Shown piece by piece: positions 1 to 6,379 of a stretch of DNA of 6,947 nucleotides. How positions within the stretch are numbered: position 1 is the first letter of the stretch; every line of letters starts with the position of its first letter. Made by a program: the position numbers and the translations under genes. The stretch is taken from assembly GCA_002771615.1 (NCBI GenBank), contig PCSD01000096.1, positions 1 through 6,947 of the forward strand, given 5' to 3'. The notes beneath the pieces were generated by a model. It saw only the letters and a list, made by a program, of their open reading frames with translations, did no database searches and was not told where the DNA came from. The DNA is from Candidatus Falkowbacteria bacterium CG23_combo_of_CG06-09_8_20_14_all_49_15. Lineage in GTDB: Bacteria > Patescibacteriota > Patescibacteriia > Patescibacteriales > UM-FILTER-48-10.

Positions 1-91
1 TTTCTATATGACGCTAGTAGGACATTATCATAAAATTTTCACATATAACCGATTTCACGAGATAAGACGCGGCCTCAGCCGTTTTACCAAT

Positions 92-131
92 AAAAAAACC
101 CAGTGCCGGTAAAAAAACCGAGGACACCAGG
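92..131 (-). terminator. Intrinsic terminator ending the response-regulator/2-TM unit
   Basis: Read on the minus strand, an outer stem pairs bases 125-131 with 99-105 (7 pairs, two of them G-U). An inner stem pairs 117-120 with 107-110 around a T-rich loop, and a run of seven T follows directly (complement of 92-98). It lies about 20 bases beyond the stop of the 75-residue gene, as expected for the end of that transcript. The opposite strand has no T-run after the stem, so it probably works in one direction only. Bases 1-91 to the left show no gene, RNA or convincing promoter. Confidence 0.65.
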
Positions 132-151
132 CTCTTGCCTAATTTGCCTGA

Positions 152-379
152 TTAAAAATGGAAAAATTTCTCAATATCTTTCTTGATCGTCCACAGACGA
201 TAGGCACCGAACAAAAACATAAAACCCAAGGCCAAAACGAAAAAACCGGCCAAAAAGCGGAGCACCGCTTCGGAAAAATACACCAAGAGGCCCAGGACAA
301 AAAGCAGGGCGCCGGTGGAAAAAAGCGTCCAGACCAAGTGGGAAATTTTTTTGGTCAAACGGCCGAGCAAGACGCGCAT
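152..379 (-). CDS. Small two-TM membrane protein, unknown function
   Basis: This is a 75-residue protein with two hydrophobic helices at about residues 14-35 and 39-60, separated by a very short acidic turn (SEA). The N-terminus (R2, R7, K10, K11) and the C-terminal tail (KKDIEKFF) are basic, so the positive-inside rule predicts a hairpin with both ends in the cytoplasm. No family is recognised. The ATG lies 9 bases after the stop of the double-receiver gene, so the two are almost certainly co-transcribed, and a terminator follows. No Shine-Dalgarno is visible before the start, so translation may be coupled to the upstream gene. It could be a membrane partner of the receiver protein, but only the adjacency supports that. 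Confidence 0.72.
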   Translation of the reverse strand: MRVLLGRLTKKISHLVWTLFSTGALLFVLGLLVYFSEAVLRFLAGFFVLALGFMFLFGAYRLWTIKKDIEKFFHF

Positions 380-388
380 AGGATCAAA

Positions 389-1186
389 TTATTTTGGAAA
401 ATATTTTTCAATCTTCGCGATGATCTCGTCCACCGTCACATTCGCCTTAATCAAATAATCGTTGGCACCCAAAGCCAGGCCTTTCTCAAGATCCGTGTCC
501 TGGCCGAGATTGGAAAGCAAGACGATCGGAATTTGCGCGATTTTTTTATTGGCATGCGAACGGACCTTTTTCAGCACTTCAAATCCTTCCAAACCGGGCA
601 TAATAACATCCAATAAGACGACTTTGGGCTGAAAACTGACGATTTTTTCATAAGCGTCAATACCGTCAACCGCCTCCGCCACCTGGAAACCTTTTTTCTG
701 CAAACGGCGGCCGCATAATTCCCGCAAAAACGCGTCGTCTTCCGCCAGCACGACAGTCCGGCCATTACTCGGAGCCAGCACCGCCGGATCAGGTTTGGCC
801 GAACCGGCCTGGCAGGCCTTGATCTTGGCAATGATTTCATCGGGGTTAAGTTCCGCCTTGACAATATAATCAAGCGCGCCCAAGGATTTGGCTTTGGCGA
901 TATCCACCGGTTGCCCGGAATTGGAAATGATGATCACGGGCGTGCGGATATTATTCTCCTGAAGCACGGACAGGACTTCGTAGCCGTCCATCTGCGGCAG
1001 GATCATATCCAAAAGGATCAAATCCGCATTTTTCTTCATGGCCTCATCCAAACCAGCTCGGCCGTCACGGGCGACCACAACTTCATAGCCGTTCTTTTTC
1101 AGATGTTGGCTTAAAATCTCCAAAAGCACCTCCTCATCTTCAACCAAAAGAACTTTTTCAATTTTTTTTTCTTTATTATTAGACAT
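389..1186 (-). CDS. Tandem double receiver-domain response regulator, no output domain
   Basis: The protein has 265 residues and consists of two complete CheY-like receiver domains joined by a short Pro/Ala linker (about 126-142). REC1 (about 10-125) has the acidic pair E16/D17, phospho-acceptor D60 (LILLDMILP), switch residue S88 and K110 in DYIVK. REC2 (about 143-262) has E149/D150, phospho-acceptor D193 (VVLLDVIMPG), S225 and K247 in DYLIK. Both domains keep every catalytic residue, so both should accept phosphate. No DNA-binding, GGDEF or kinase domain is present, so output must be through protein contacts or phosphotransfer. No histidine kinase is encoded in the window. It has its own extended -10 promoter about 50 bases upstream and is followed closely by a two-TM gene. 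The start ATG lacks a Shine-Dalgarno, and codons 6-9 contain a run of nine A. Confidence 0.93.
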   Translation of the reverse strand: MSNNKEKKIEKVLLVEDEEVLLEILSQHLKKNGYEVVVARDGRAGLDEAMKKNADLILLDMILPQMDGYEVLSVLQENNIRTPVIIISNSGQPVDIAKAKSLGALDYIVKAELNPDEIIAKIKACQAGSAKPDPAVLAPSNGRTVVLAEDDAFLRELCGRRLQKKGFQVAEAVDGIDAYEKIVSFQPKVVLLDVIMPGLEGFEVLKKVRSHANKKIAQIPIVLLSNLGQDTDLEKGLALGANDYLIKANVTVDEIIAKIEKYFPK

Positions 1187-1235
1187 ATAATTTGACTATA
1201 TAATCTTTCCGAATATTTTTCGCTTGTCTAAAATA

Positions 1236-1244
1236 ATTATACCA
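1236..1244 (-). promoter_or_regulatory. Extended -10 promoter for the double-receiver gene
   Basis: On the minus strand this reads TGGTATAAT, a perfect TGn extended -10 with consensus TATAAT. No good -35 is visible at 16-18 bases spacing, which an extended -10 can tolerate. The predicted start of transcription is near 1229, leaving a leader of about 43 bases. The promoter begins within a few bases of the stop codon of the upstream lipoprotein gene (1250-1252). No terminator separates the two, so read-through is possible. Confidence 0.6.
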
Positions 1245-1249
1245 TATAA

Positions 1250-1951
1250 TCATTTTGTACAAAAGCCCAGCACGCAAGCCAAACCGTTGGCAAAATCGCA
1301 TTCCTGGCCGGACACGGCGCAACAAGGCTGATTATAGCCGCCGCAACGGTAGCAAAAATTGTTATTTAACAGATGCCCGAGATTGCAGAAGGGCTCGTTC
1401 TGGCAGGCAATCTTATTGTCGCTCCCGCAAAAAACGCAGACTCCTTCGCGGCATTCCGCGCGGGCTGTTCCCCTTTCGTTGGAACCTTGGCAAGCCTCGC
1501 CGCTCGGACAGCAAGGATGGCCGGGTTGGCCGCAAGTCTGGCATTGCCCGCGGAAACAGTAAAGTTCGTCATCGCAGACTGGGCCGGATAAACAACAAGG
1601 TCCATCCTCAAGTCCGCAAATCCGGCATTTCCCGTCCTGGCAAGCTAATCCAGCCTGGCAGGGTTCTTCGCCCGGACAGCAAAACGCGCCTTCTGTCCCG
1701 CACTGGCAGGAATCTCGGCACATTGTTTCTTGGCTATCGGCCGGATTGGCGCAGCAAGACAGCCCAAAGGAGCAAGCCGCGGCCGGCGCGGAGCAACAAG
1801 CCAGATTTTCCTGGCCGCAATCCGTTGCCCACAGGACTTCTTCCTGCCAGCTCGGCGCCGGCGCGCCGGACCGGCCGAACGGCCAAACCGCGCAACCGGA
1901 CAAAAAAAACGCGGCCAAAAAACAAATTATGGCAAGAAAATTTTTTTTCAT
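1250..1951 (-). CDS. Cys-rich lipoprotein with six knottin-like repeats
   Basis: The protein has 233 residues from the ATG at 1951, which overlaps the rlmN stop as ATGA; this coupling decides the start over an in-frame extension to 1999. It has a basic MKKN end, a hydrophobic core and a lipobox LSGC, so C20 should be lipidated and the protein surface anchored. The mature part has 36 cysteines in 213 residues after C20, arranged as six tandem units starting near C45, C84, C112, C140, C175 and C203. The core spacing is C-x6-CC-x5-C-x5-C-x4-C-x2, with PCC, CQ and GLxC motifs. Unit 1 has two extra cysteines and unit 5 lacks two. The pattern resembles small disulfide domains (Dickkopf-N, EGF or knottin-like), but no specific family can be assigned. 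It should fold outside the cytoplasm by oxidation. A binding or adhesive surface role is an inference. Confidence 0.85.
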   Translation of the reverse strand: MKKNFLAIICFLAAFFLSGCAVWPFGRSGAPAPSWQEEVLWATDCGQENLACCSAPAAACSFGLSCCANPADSQETMCRDSCQCGTEGAFCCPGEEPCQAGLACQDGKCRICGLEDGPCCLSGPVCDDELYCFRGQCQTCGQPGHPCCPSGEACQGSNERGTARAECREGVCVFCGSDNKIACQNEPFCNLGHLLNNNFCYRCGGYNQPCCAVSGQECDFANGLACVLGFCTK

Positions 1952-2976
1952 GGCTTGTTTTTCTTCAGCCGCGCCGACGCGCCGGCCAACTGGCCGCAAG
2001 CCGCTTTTTCGCCGCGGCCGAAACGATAACGCTTGGTCACGGACAAGCCGCGGCGGCGCAAGACGGCTGCAAATTGCCGGATGGCATCCGGATCAGCCGG
2101 CTGGAAACCGGCGCTTGGATTATAGGCGGAAAGATTGAAAAAAATCAAAGCGCGCGGCCAGCCGTCAAACAATTCGGCCAGCGCTTCGGCCTGCGCCGGC
2201 TGATCATTGACGGCTTTGATCAGGGTATATTCGATCATCAGCCGGCGGCCGGTTTTGGACAGATAATATTCCGCGGCGGCCAGCACCGACCGCAGATTGA
2301 ATTTTTTGTTGATGGGCATCAGCTCGGAGCGCAAACGGTCATCCGGCGCGTGGATGGAAACGGCCAGGTTGATCTGGAGTTTTTCCTTGGCCAAGCGGCG
2401 GATACCATCCGGCAGTCCGGCCGTGGAAATGGAGATATGGCGCGCGCCGATGTTCAGGCCGTCCGGATCATTCAGCTTCCTCACCGCGGCCAGAACCGCC
2501 TCATAATTCAAAAAAGGCTCGCCCATGCCCATAAAAACAATATTGGTCAGCCGCTCTTTTTTTTCTTTGAGCCGGCGCGCCCAAAAAAGCGCTTGCTCAA
2601 GCATCTCTTCCGCGGTCAGATTCCTTTTGAAGCCCATCTGCCCGGTCGCGCAGATCCGGCACGCCAAAGGACAGCCGATCTGAGCCGAGAGGCAGGCTGT
2701 CCGCCGGCCGTCCTGGTGGCTCATCAAAACCGTTTCCACGGCCGATCCGTCCAAAAAAGTGATCAGCGCTTTGGCGGTCCGCTGATCCGGAGAGGCGGAC
2801 AAATGGGTATTAATGCCCAGGGGGCATTCCACGGCCAGCCGATCCCGTAAAATCTTGGGCAAAACCGTGGCGGCCTGCCAATCCGCGAGCAAATCCCGGA
2901 AGATTATCTTTTCCGCCTGCCGCCGCCGGAAAGACGGCTCGGCGGATAATATTTTTTTGATTTTTTGGTAATCCAT
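1948..2976 (-). CDS. rlmN: RlmN-type radical-SAM 23S rRNA/tRNA adenine-C2 methyltransferase
   Basis: RlmN methylates C2 of adenine 2503 in 23S rRNA and of A37 in some tRNAs, using SAM, a 4Fe-4S cluster and a methyl-carrying cysteine. This copy has 342 residues, near the usual 350-380. It has an N-terminal accessory region (FRRRQAEKI), the cluster motif C102-x3-C106-x2-C109 (GCPLACRICATG), the SAM-contact motif MGMGEP (149-154), HAPDDRLRSELMPINKK, and the two redox cysteines C95 and C327 (AACGQLAG). The residues before AACGQL read GRGEK rather than the more common G-x-D-I pattern. The ATG at 2976 is chosen because it matches the family N-terminus and lies 2 bases after the upstream stop; an in-frame extension to 3069 would overlap the upstream gene by about 90 bases. 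The 3' end overlaps the lipoprotein start by 4 bases. Cfr is less likely, given the overall RlmN-like motifs. Confidence 0.94.
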   Translation of the reverse strand: MDYQKIKKILSAEPSFRRRQAEKIIFRDLLADWQAATVLPKILRDRLAVECPLGINTHLSASPDQRTAKALITFLDGSAVETVLMSHQDGRRTACLSAQIGCPLACRICATGQMGFKRNLTAEEMLEQALFWARRLKEKKERLTNIVFMGMGEPFLNYEAVLAAVRKLNDPDGLNIGARHISISTAGLPDGIRRLAKEKLQINLAVSIHAPDDRLRSELMPINKKFNLRSVLAAAEYYLSKTGRRLMIEYTLIKAVNDQPAQAEALAELFDGWPRALIFFNLSAYNPSAGFQPADPDAIRQFAAVLRRRGLSVTKRYRFGRGEKAACGQLAGASARLKKNKP

Positions 2977-2978
2977 AA

Positions 2979-4913
2979 TTATCGCGCCTGGTTCTGATAG
3001 GCGTATGATTTTTTCATCGCCTTCCAAAAAACATCGCGCTGAAGGCAATGCGGATTTGAGCCGTCGCAATCCTTGTTTTCCAGGATGTTGCCGTATTTGG
3101 CGAAAGTATTCTGATCTTCGTATTCATAAGGATTATTATTCAAAGCCGCGACCACGGCCGCGTGCGCTTTTTCAATGTTGCCGCCCTGCTTGGCCAGCTC
3201 TTCGGCCATACCAAGATTATAGGCCCGGACCAGGCCGCGGAATTCTTTGGATTTGGCTTCTTGCTTGACCACTTCCAAGGCCTCGCCCAAAACCGCGGTC
3301 ACTGGCGCCTCAGCCGAAGAATCAACCAGATCCAGCAATTCCCCAAAGGCTTGCTTTTTTGCCTCATCCATGGCTTTTTCCCAGGCCTTGTCTTTCAGAT
3401 AATTCTTGACCATGTCCGCGTTCCTCTGGAAATCCTGTTCGTAGGCGTTCAAACCTTCGTCAATGGCGGCTTGCCGCTCCAGCATCCGCTCATAGAACAA
3501 AAGCTGTTCGTCCAGTTTCTTTTCCGCCTCGCTTGGGTTGGCTTTCCAGAATTTGACATATTCGGCCGCGTTGCCCAGCTTCTCGTTCCAGCGCAATTTG
3601 ACGATCTCATCGTCGCGCATATTTTCAATATCATTTTTCGGATCATTCTTATAGGCCAGGAGGTCGCGGATCGCCTGATATTCTTTTTCGGACAAGCTGT
3701 CTCCTTTGGCCCGCAAGCTGTCGTTCAAAGCCACCAAGGTATTTTTGGTGTCCTGGTCGATGCGGCCGAGATGGTAATCCAGACTGGCCGCCCGATTCAG
3801 AGAATCGGACAAGCTTTCATATTCTTTTTTCCGGTTGTCCGGCATAATGGCCAGATAGTCTTGCCTTTTCGCTTCCAAGCCGGCCAGCTGTTTGGACAGT
3901 TCCGGATCCGAATTTTTCTTTAATTCTTCTTTGAGCAGATTGATCTGGTCGTCAATTTCCAAAATATTCCCGGCTTCAACTTTTCCGCCGACTTGCCGGC
4001 CGCAATCATCTTTTTGCCCGCCGCTTAATTTCGCGCAAGCGGACGGATCCGTAAATTTGACCGCCAAACTCAGCAAGCATTCTTCCCGGGTATATGACAT
4101 AAAACCTCCTTGTATTTGCTCGCAGGCGGACAAGTCACCGGTATTTTCCGCGATTAATAGATAACACTTGTCGCGGGGCGGATTGGAACCGGAAAAACTC
4201 TCTCCTTTGATCTTCTCGCATTCTTCCTGTTTTCCTTCCTGGACCGCCGCGCCTTGCCAGCAATGGTCCGATTCCGGCAAAAAATCACAGACCACGGCCA
4301 TCAGATCACCGACACAGCCGGTCAGAAGCCAAGGGCAGAGGCCGATCAAGATCCAGACCGCCAAAGGCTTTCTCCCGCGCCGGCCGAATTTCACGCCCAA
4401 AGCCGCGGCTAGCCAGACCAAAGCCGTGATCAAGCCGGCCAAGGAGCCGTAATACAAAGGCCAGCCCACAAAGTCAATCAAAGCCCGGGCCAGATCGGTG
4501 TAGCGCGGCTCGAAAAAAACCAATTGGCGAGCCAGTAAAAACCAAGGCAAAAAAGCGCCAGCCAGCAGAAAAGGACGGAGGAGGTTGATCTTGCCCAAAC
4601 GGAACAGGCGGCGAACAAAAATCAGCAGGCCGTATAAGGCGAAAGAAGACAAAGCCAGCGCGAAACCGATGTAAAGATTGAGCTTCTTGAACAAAGCGAC
4701 GATTTCACGGTTGCTGATGTCGTCCGGCTGTCCGCCTTTCACCTCGCCCTGGGATAGATAATAGGTCAAAGCGAAAATGACGATAGCCAGGACCGGAAAA
4801 ATGCTTTGCCAACGTCCCGGAGCTTTTTTTTCCGCCGGCTGATCCGCAACCGGCGCGTCTACGATTTTTTCCCCTCCCTTGGCTTCGTTTGTCTGCATCA
4901 CTTCTTCAGGCAT
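2979..4913 (-). CDS. Five-TM protein with large extracytoplasmic Cys-repeat and coiled domain
   Basis: The protein has 644 residues. A charged cytoplasmic tail is followed by predicted TM helices at about 36-54, 79-100, 112-133, 148-172 and 183-200. Basic loops (RRLFRLGK at 101-108, KFGRRGRKP at 175-183) place the N-terminus inside and the roughly 440-residue C-terminal part outside. After the last helix come three modules with exact C-x13-C spacing (C218/C232, C250/C264, C279/C293), each with a hydrophobic/A-rich middle and C-x-[KQ]-[IL]. C304 follows. Residues about 315-600 are highly charged, helical in character and probably partly coiled coil. A last pair, C616/C623, lies near the end. 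Similar C-x13-C repeats occur in uncharacterised Patescibacteria and archaeal proteins (from memory). No enzymatic motif is seen. It is the first gene of a tight unit with rlmN (2-base gap). The start could also be M6; neither has a Shine-Dalgarno. Only weak -10-like sequences lie upstream. Confidence 0.87.
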   Translation of the reverse strand: MPEEVMQTNEAKGGEKIVDAPVADQPAEKKAPGRWQSIFPVLAIVIFALTYYLSQGEVKGGQPDDISNREIVALFKKLNLYIGFALALSSFALYGLLIFVRRLFRLGKINLLRPFLLAGAFLPWFLLARQLVFFEPRYTDLARALIDFVGWPLYYGSLAGLITALVWLAAALGVKFGRRGRKPLAVWILIGLCPWLLTGCVGDLMAVVCDFLPESDHCWQGAAVQEGKQEECEKIKGESFSGSNPPRDKCYLLIAENTGDLSACEQIQGGFMSYTREECLLSLAVKFTDPSACAKLSGGQKDDCGRQVGGKVEAGNILEIDDQINLLKEELKKNSDPELSKQLAGLEAKRQDYLAIMPDNRKKEYESLSDSLNRAASLDYHLGRIDQDTKNTLVALNDSLRAKGDSLSEKEYQAIRDLLAYKNDPKNDIENMRDDEIVKLRWNEKLGNAAEYVKFWKANPSEAEKKLDEQLLFYERMLERQAAIDEGLNAYEQDFQRNADMVKNYLKDKAWEKAMDEAKKQAFGELLDLVDSSAEAPVTAVLGEALEVVKQEAKSKEFRGLVRAYNLGMAEELAKQGGNIEKAHAAVVAALNNNPYEYEDQNTFAKYGNILENKDCDGSNPHCLQRDVFWKAMKKSYAYQNQAR

Positions 4914-4941
4914 AATTTTTTTACAAATAATTATTTACTGC

Positions 4942-5094
4942 GCTTACCCGCTTCCTGTCTGGCCCTTCCCGCCCCTAATGCCTCGGGGTAAACTGCGGCG
5001 GGAATCCATAATGGGCTGGACAATGGACATCTTTTTTAGGCAAAAAACATATGGATCCCGGGCCCAGCCCGAGGATGACAGGAGATGGGCAAGC
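4942..5094. repeat. Composite inverted-repeat element (REP-pair/MITE-like)
   Basis: Two related arms face each other. The left arm is 4942-5010 and the right arm, on the opposite strand, is 5094-5050, with a 39-base spacer. The outer ends match over 14 of 18 bases (4942-4959 against 5077-5094), including a perfect TCCTGTC/GACAGGA. The inner ends match as GGAATCCATA against GGATCCATA. Each arm carries its own palindrome: TTCCCGCC/GGCGGGAA at 4966-4973 and 4997-5004 in the left, and 5055-5063 with 5067-5076 in the right. The layout is that of a REP doublet (REPIN) or degenerate MITE. No transposase is nearby and no clear target duplication is visible. It is much richer in GC than the flanking AT-rich DNA. 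Confidence 0.6.
5042..5076 (-). terminator. Possible terminator formed by the right arm of the repeat element
   Basis: On the minus strand the right-arm palindrome (5076-5055, 9 pairs with one bulge and a 3-base loop) is followed after about 7 bases by six T (complement of 5042-5047). It is the only hairpin plus T-run between the secreted-protein gene and the next gene, so it may stop that transcript. The gap between stem and T-run is longer than ideal. Confidence 0.3.
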
Positions 5095-5151
5095 TTAAAT
5101 ATATGAATTGATTCGGAAAAAATATTATTCTTGGAAGCTATCACGAAAATT

Positions 5152-6249
5152 TCAATTTGACCAGAAGCCGGGAGAAATTTTTTCCAGATCAGCATTGGTG
5201 GCGCCCAAGCCCAGTTCGCGCATGACGGCCAAGGCATCCCCGGGCTTGCCCAGATAAGACAAGCGTAAATTGCCCGGATTGACATAATAAGCCTGGCCGG
5301 CGTCTTCCACTTTCAAAAGGATATAGCCGGCCAAACGGGCGGGCGCTACTGGTTGCATCGCGTTAAAATCACTGTTACTGACCCCCAGACCCAAACGGCG
5401 CATAGCCGCTAAAGCATCTCCGGGACGGCCGAGAAAATAACGTTTCTGGTCGCCGGGATTAACATACCAGGTCTGGCCGGCGTCTTCCACTTGCAGAAGG
5501 ATCCGGCCGCGGACGCGTAACAGCAAGGCTGGATCCAGCGCGGTCGTTTCTAAAAAAGATTTCTCCACGCCCTTGACCACCACCGCTTCCCGGCAGCTTT
5601 CAATGCTCTCCTCCCAGTCAAAACCGTCCGCGCAAGCGCAAGACAAGTCGCCAGCCGCGTTGAATGAAGAAAAACGGCTGTTTGCACCAAAGCGGGCGGC
5701 GCAAATCTGAGCCGGCGTCTGACAGCGGCCATGCAGGAATTCCCCGTCCGCTTCCGTATAAAGACTATAATAAATGTACCCTTCCGGACAGGCCGGCGCG
5801 CAGACGGTGCGCGTTTCGTTCCAGGCATAGCCGGCCGCACATTCGCAAACCGCCTCGCGCTGGGCAGTAAAATGGCCGGTGAAATACGCGTGGCCGCCGT
5901 AATTTTCGCGGCAAGCGTCTGTCAAACTTATGCACCGGCCGGCGGACCAGGATTGGCCGGACGGACAGGTTTTGGCCGGCACCGCTTTTCCCTGCAGGCA
6001 AAATTCTGCTTGCGACAGACAAGCGGCGCGGCGGAAAGGGTTATCAGCCTGGTCCGGACTGCCGAAACAGCGGCTGAATTCCGCCTGGCCGTATAATTCT
6101 GACAATTTTTTTTCAATCGCCAGATTTTCTTGTTTTTTTAGGACAAAGTCACCCGTTATTTTTTCCCAACCGGCCGACATGACGGGCGGACTGGAAAAAA
6201 CAGCCAGAAAAAAAATCATTAAGCCAAAATTAAAAAATTTATATGCCAT
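5152..6249 (-). CDS. Secreted Cys-rich protein with twin YVNPG repeats
   Basis: The protein has 365 residues with a signal peptide (basic start, hydrophobic 5-19, likely cleavage near VMSA, residues 23-26) and no later TM segment or lipobox, so it should be released or loosely held at the surface. The Cys region (61-219, 15 cysteines) contains an internal duplication, 106-150 and 176-219. Each copy reads C-x6-C, then a Gly/aromatic stretch, then CxC-A-x-G-[YF]-x-W and a closing C. The C-terminal part carries two 49-residue repeats at 247-295 and 307-355. Both contain ILL-[QK]-VEDAGQ, YVNPG, LG-[RK]-PGDALA and MR-x-LGLG. Such YVNP repeats recur in exported Patescibacteria proteins (from memory); their function is unknown. 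It has its own promoter just upstream. The start at 6249 is set by the signal peptide. No Shine-Dalgarno is clear. Confidence 0.87.
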   Translation of the reverse strand: MAYKFFNFGLMIFFLAVFSSPPVMSAGWEKITGDFVLKKQENLAIEKKLSELYGQAEFSRCFGSPDQADNPFRRAACLSQAEFCLQGKAVPAKTCPSGQSWSAGRCISLTDACRENYGGHAYFTGHFTAQREAVCECAAGYAWNETRTVCAPACPEGYIYYSLYTEADGEFLHGRCQTPAQICAARFGANSRFSSFNAAGDLSCACADGFDWEESIESCREAVVVKGVEKSFLETTALDPALLLRVRGRILLQVEDAGQTWYVNPGDQKRYFLGRPGDALAAMRRLGLGVSNSDFNAMQPVAPARLAGYILLKVEDAGQAYYVNPGNLRLSYLGKPGDALAVMRELGLGATNADLEKISPGFWSN

Positions 6250-6306
6250 TTCTTCACGCTCTTATTTTATATTTTTATCCATTTTCTTCGGTCTGATTGC
6301 CTTGAT

Positions 6307-6335
6307 ATCATAACCTATTTTGACTGATGACGCAA
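6307..6335 (-). promoter_or_regulatory. Sigma70-type promoter for the secreted Cys-rich gene
   Basis: On the minus strand, TTGCGT (6335-6330) and TATGAT (6312-6307) are separated by exactly 17 bases. The -10 matches consensus at 5 of 6 positions and the -35 keeps TTG. It begins directly after the terminator of the RRM gene and lies about 57 bases before the ATG, a position that fits a fresh start for the next unit. Confidence 0.55.
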
Positions 6336-6336
6336 C

Positions 6337-6373
6337 AAAAAATCCTCCCAGTAAAAAGAGGGAGGATTTTTTT
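6337..6373 (-). terminator. Strong intrinsic terminator after the RRM gene, probably bidirectional
   Basis: A perfect 13-base inverted repeat (6337-6349 with 6360-6372) has a GGGAGGA/TCCTCCC core, a 10-base loop and T-runs on both strands. It starts 7 bases after the RRM stop codon at 6380-6382, so it ends that single-gene transcript. Its symmetry would also stop transcription coming the other way. Confidence 0.9.
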
Positions 6374-6379
6374 CGGTAA

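Noticed and set aside
376..392. TTTGATCCT before the 75-residue gene, resembling the conserved 5' region of 16S rRNA
   Set aside because: Only about 9 bases match and no rRNA sequence follows, so this is coincidence.
158..616. A 152-codon plus-strand frame at the left end
   Set aside because: It lies opposite the two-TM gene and the receiver gene, and the Gln/Lys-rich product reflects reversed hydrophobic codons.
1255..2850. A 531-codon open frame on the plus strand, antisense to rlmN and the lipoprotein
   Set aside because: Its product is Arg/Pro/Gly/Gln-rich low-complexity sequence with no domain, and it mirrors two well-supported genes. Long antisense frames are expected opposite GC-rich codons.
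2977..3069. An N-terminal extension of RlmN by 31 codons
   Set aside because: It would overlap the upstream gene by about 90 bases; the ATG at 2976 fits the family N-terminus and the 2-base spacing.
3162..3923. A 253-codon plus-strand frame opposite the five-TM gene
   Set aside because: It is a mirror of real minus-strand codons; the Phe/Gln/Gly/Ile-rich product has no recognisable features.
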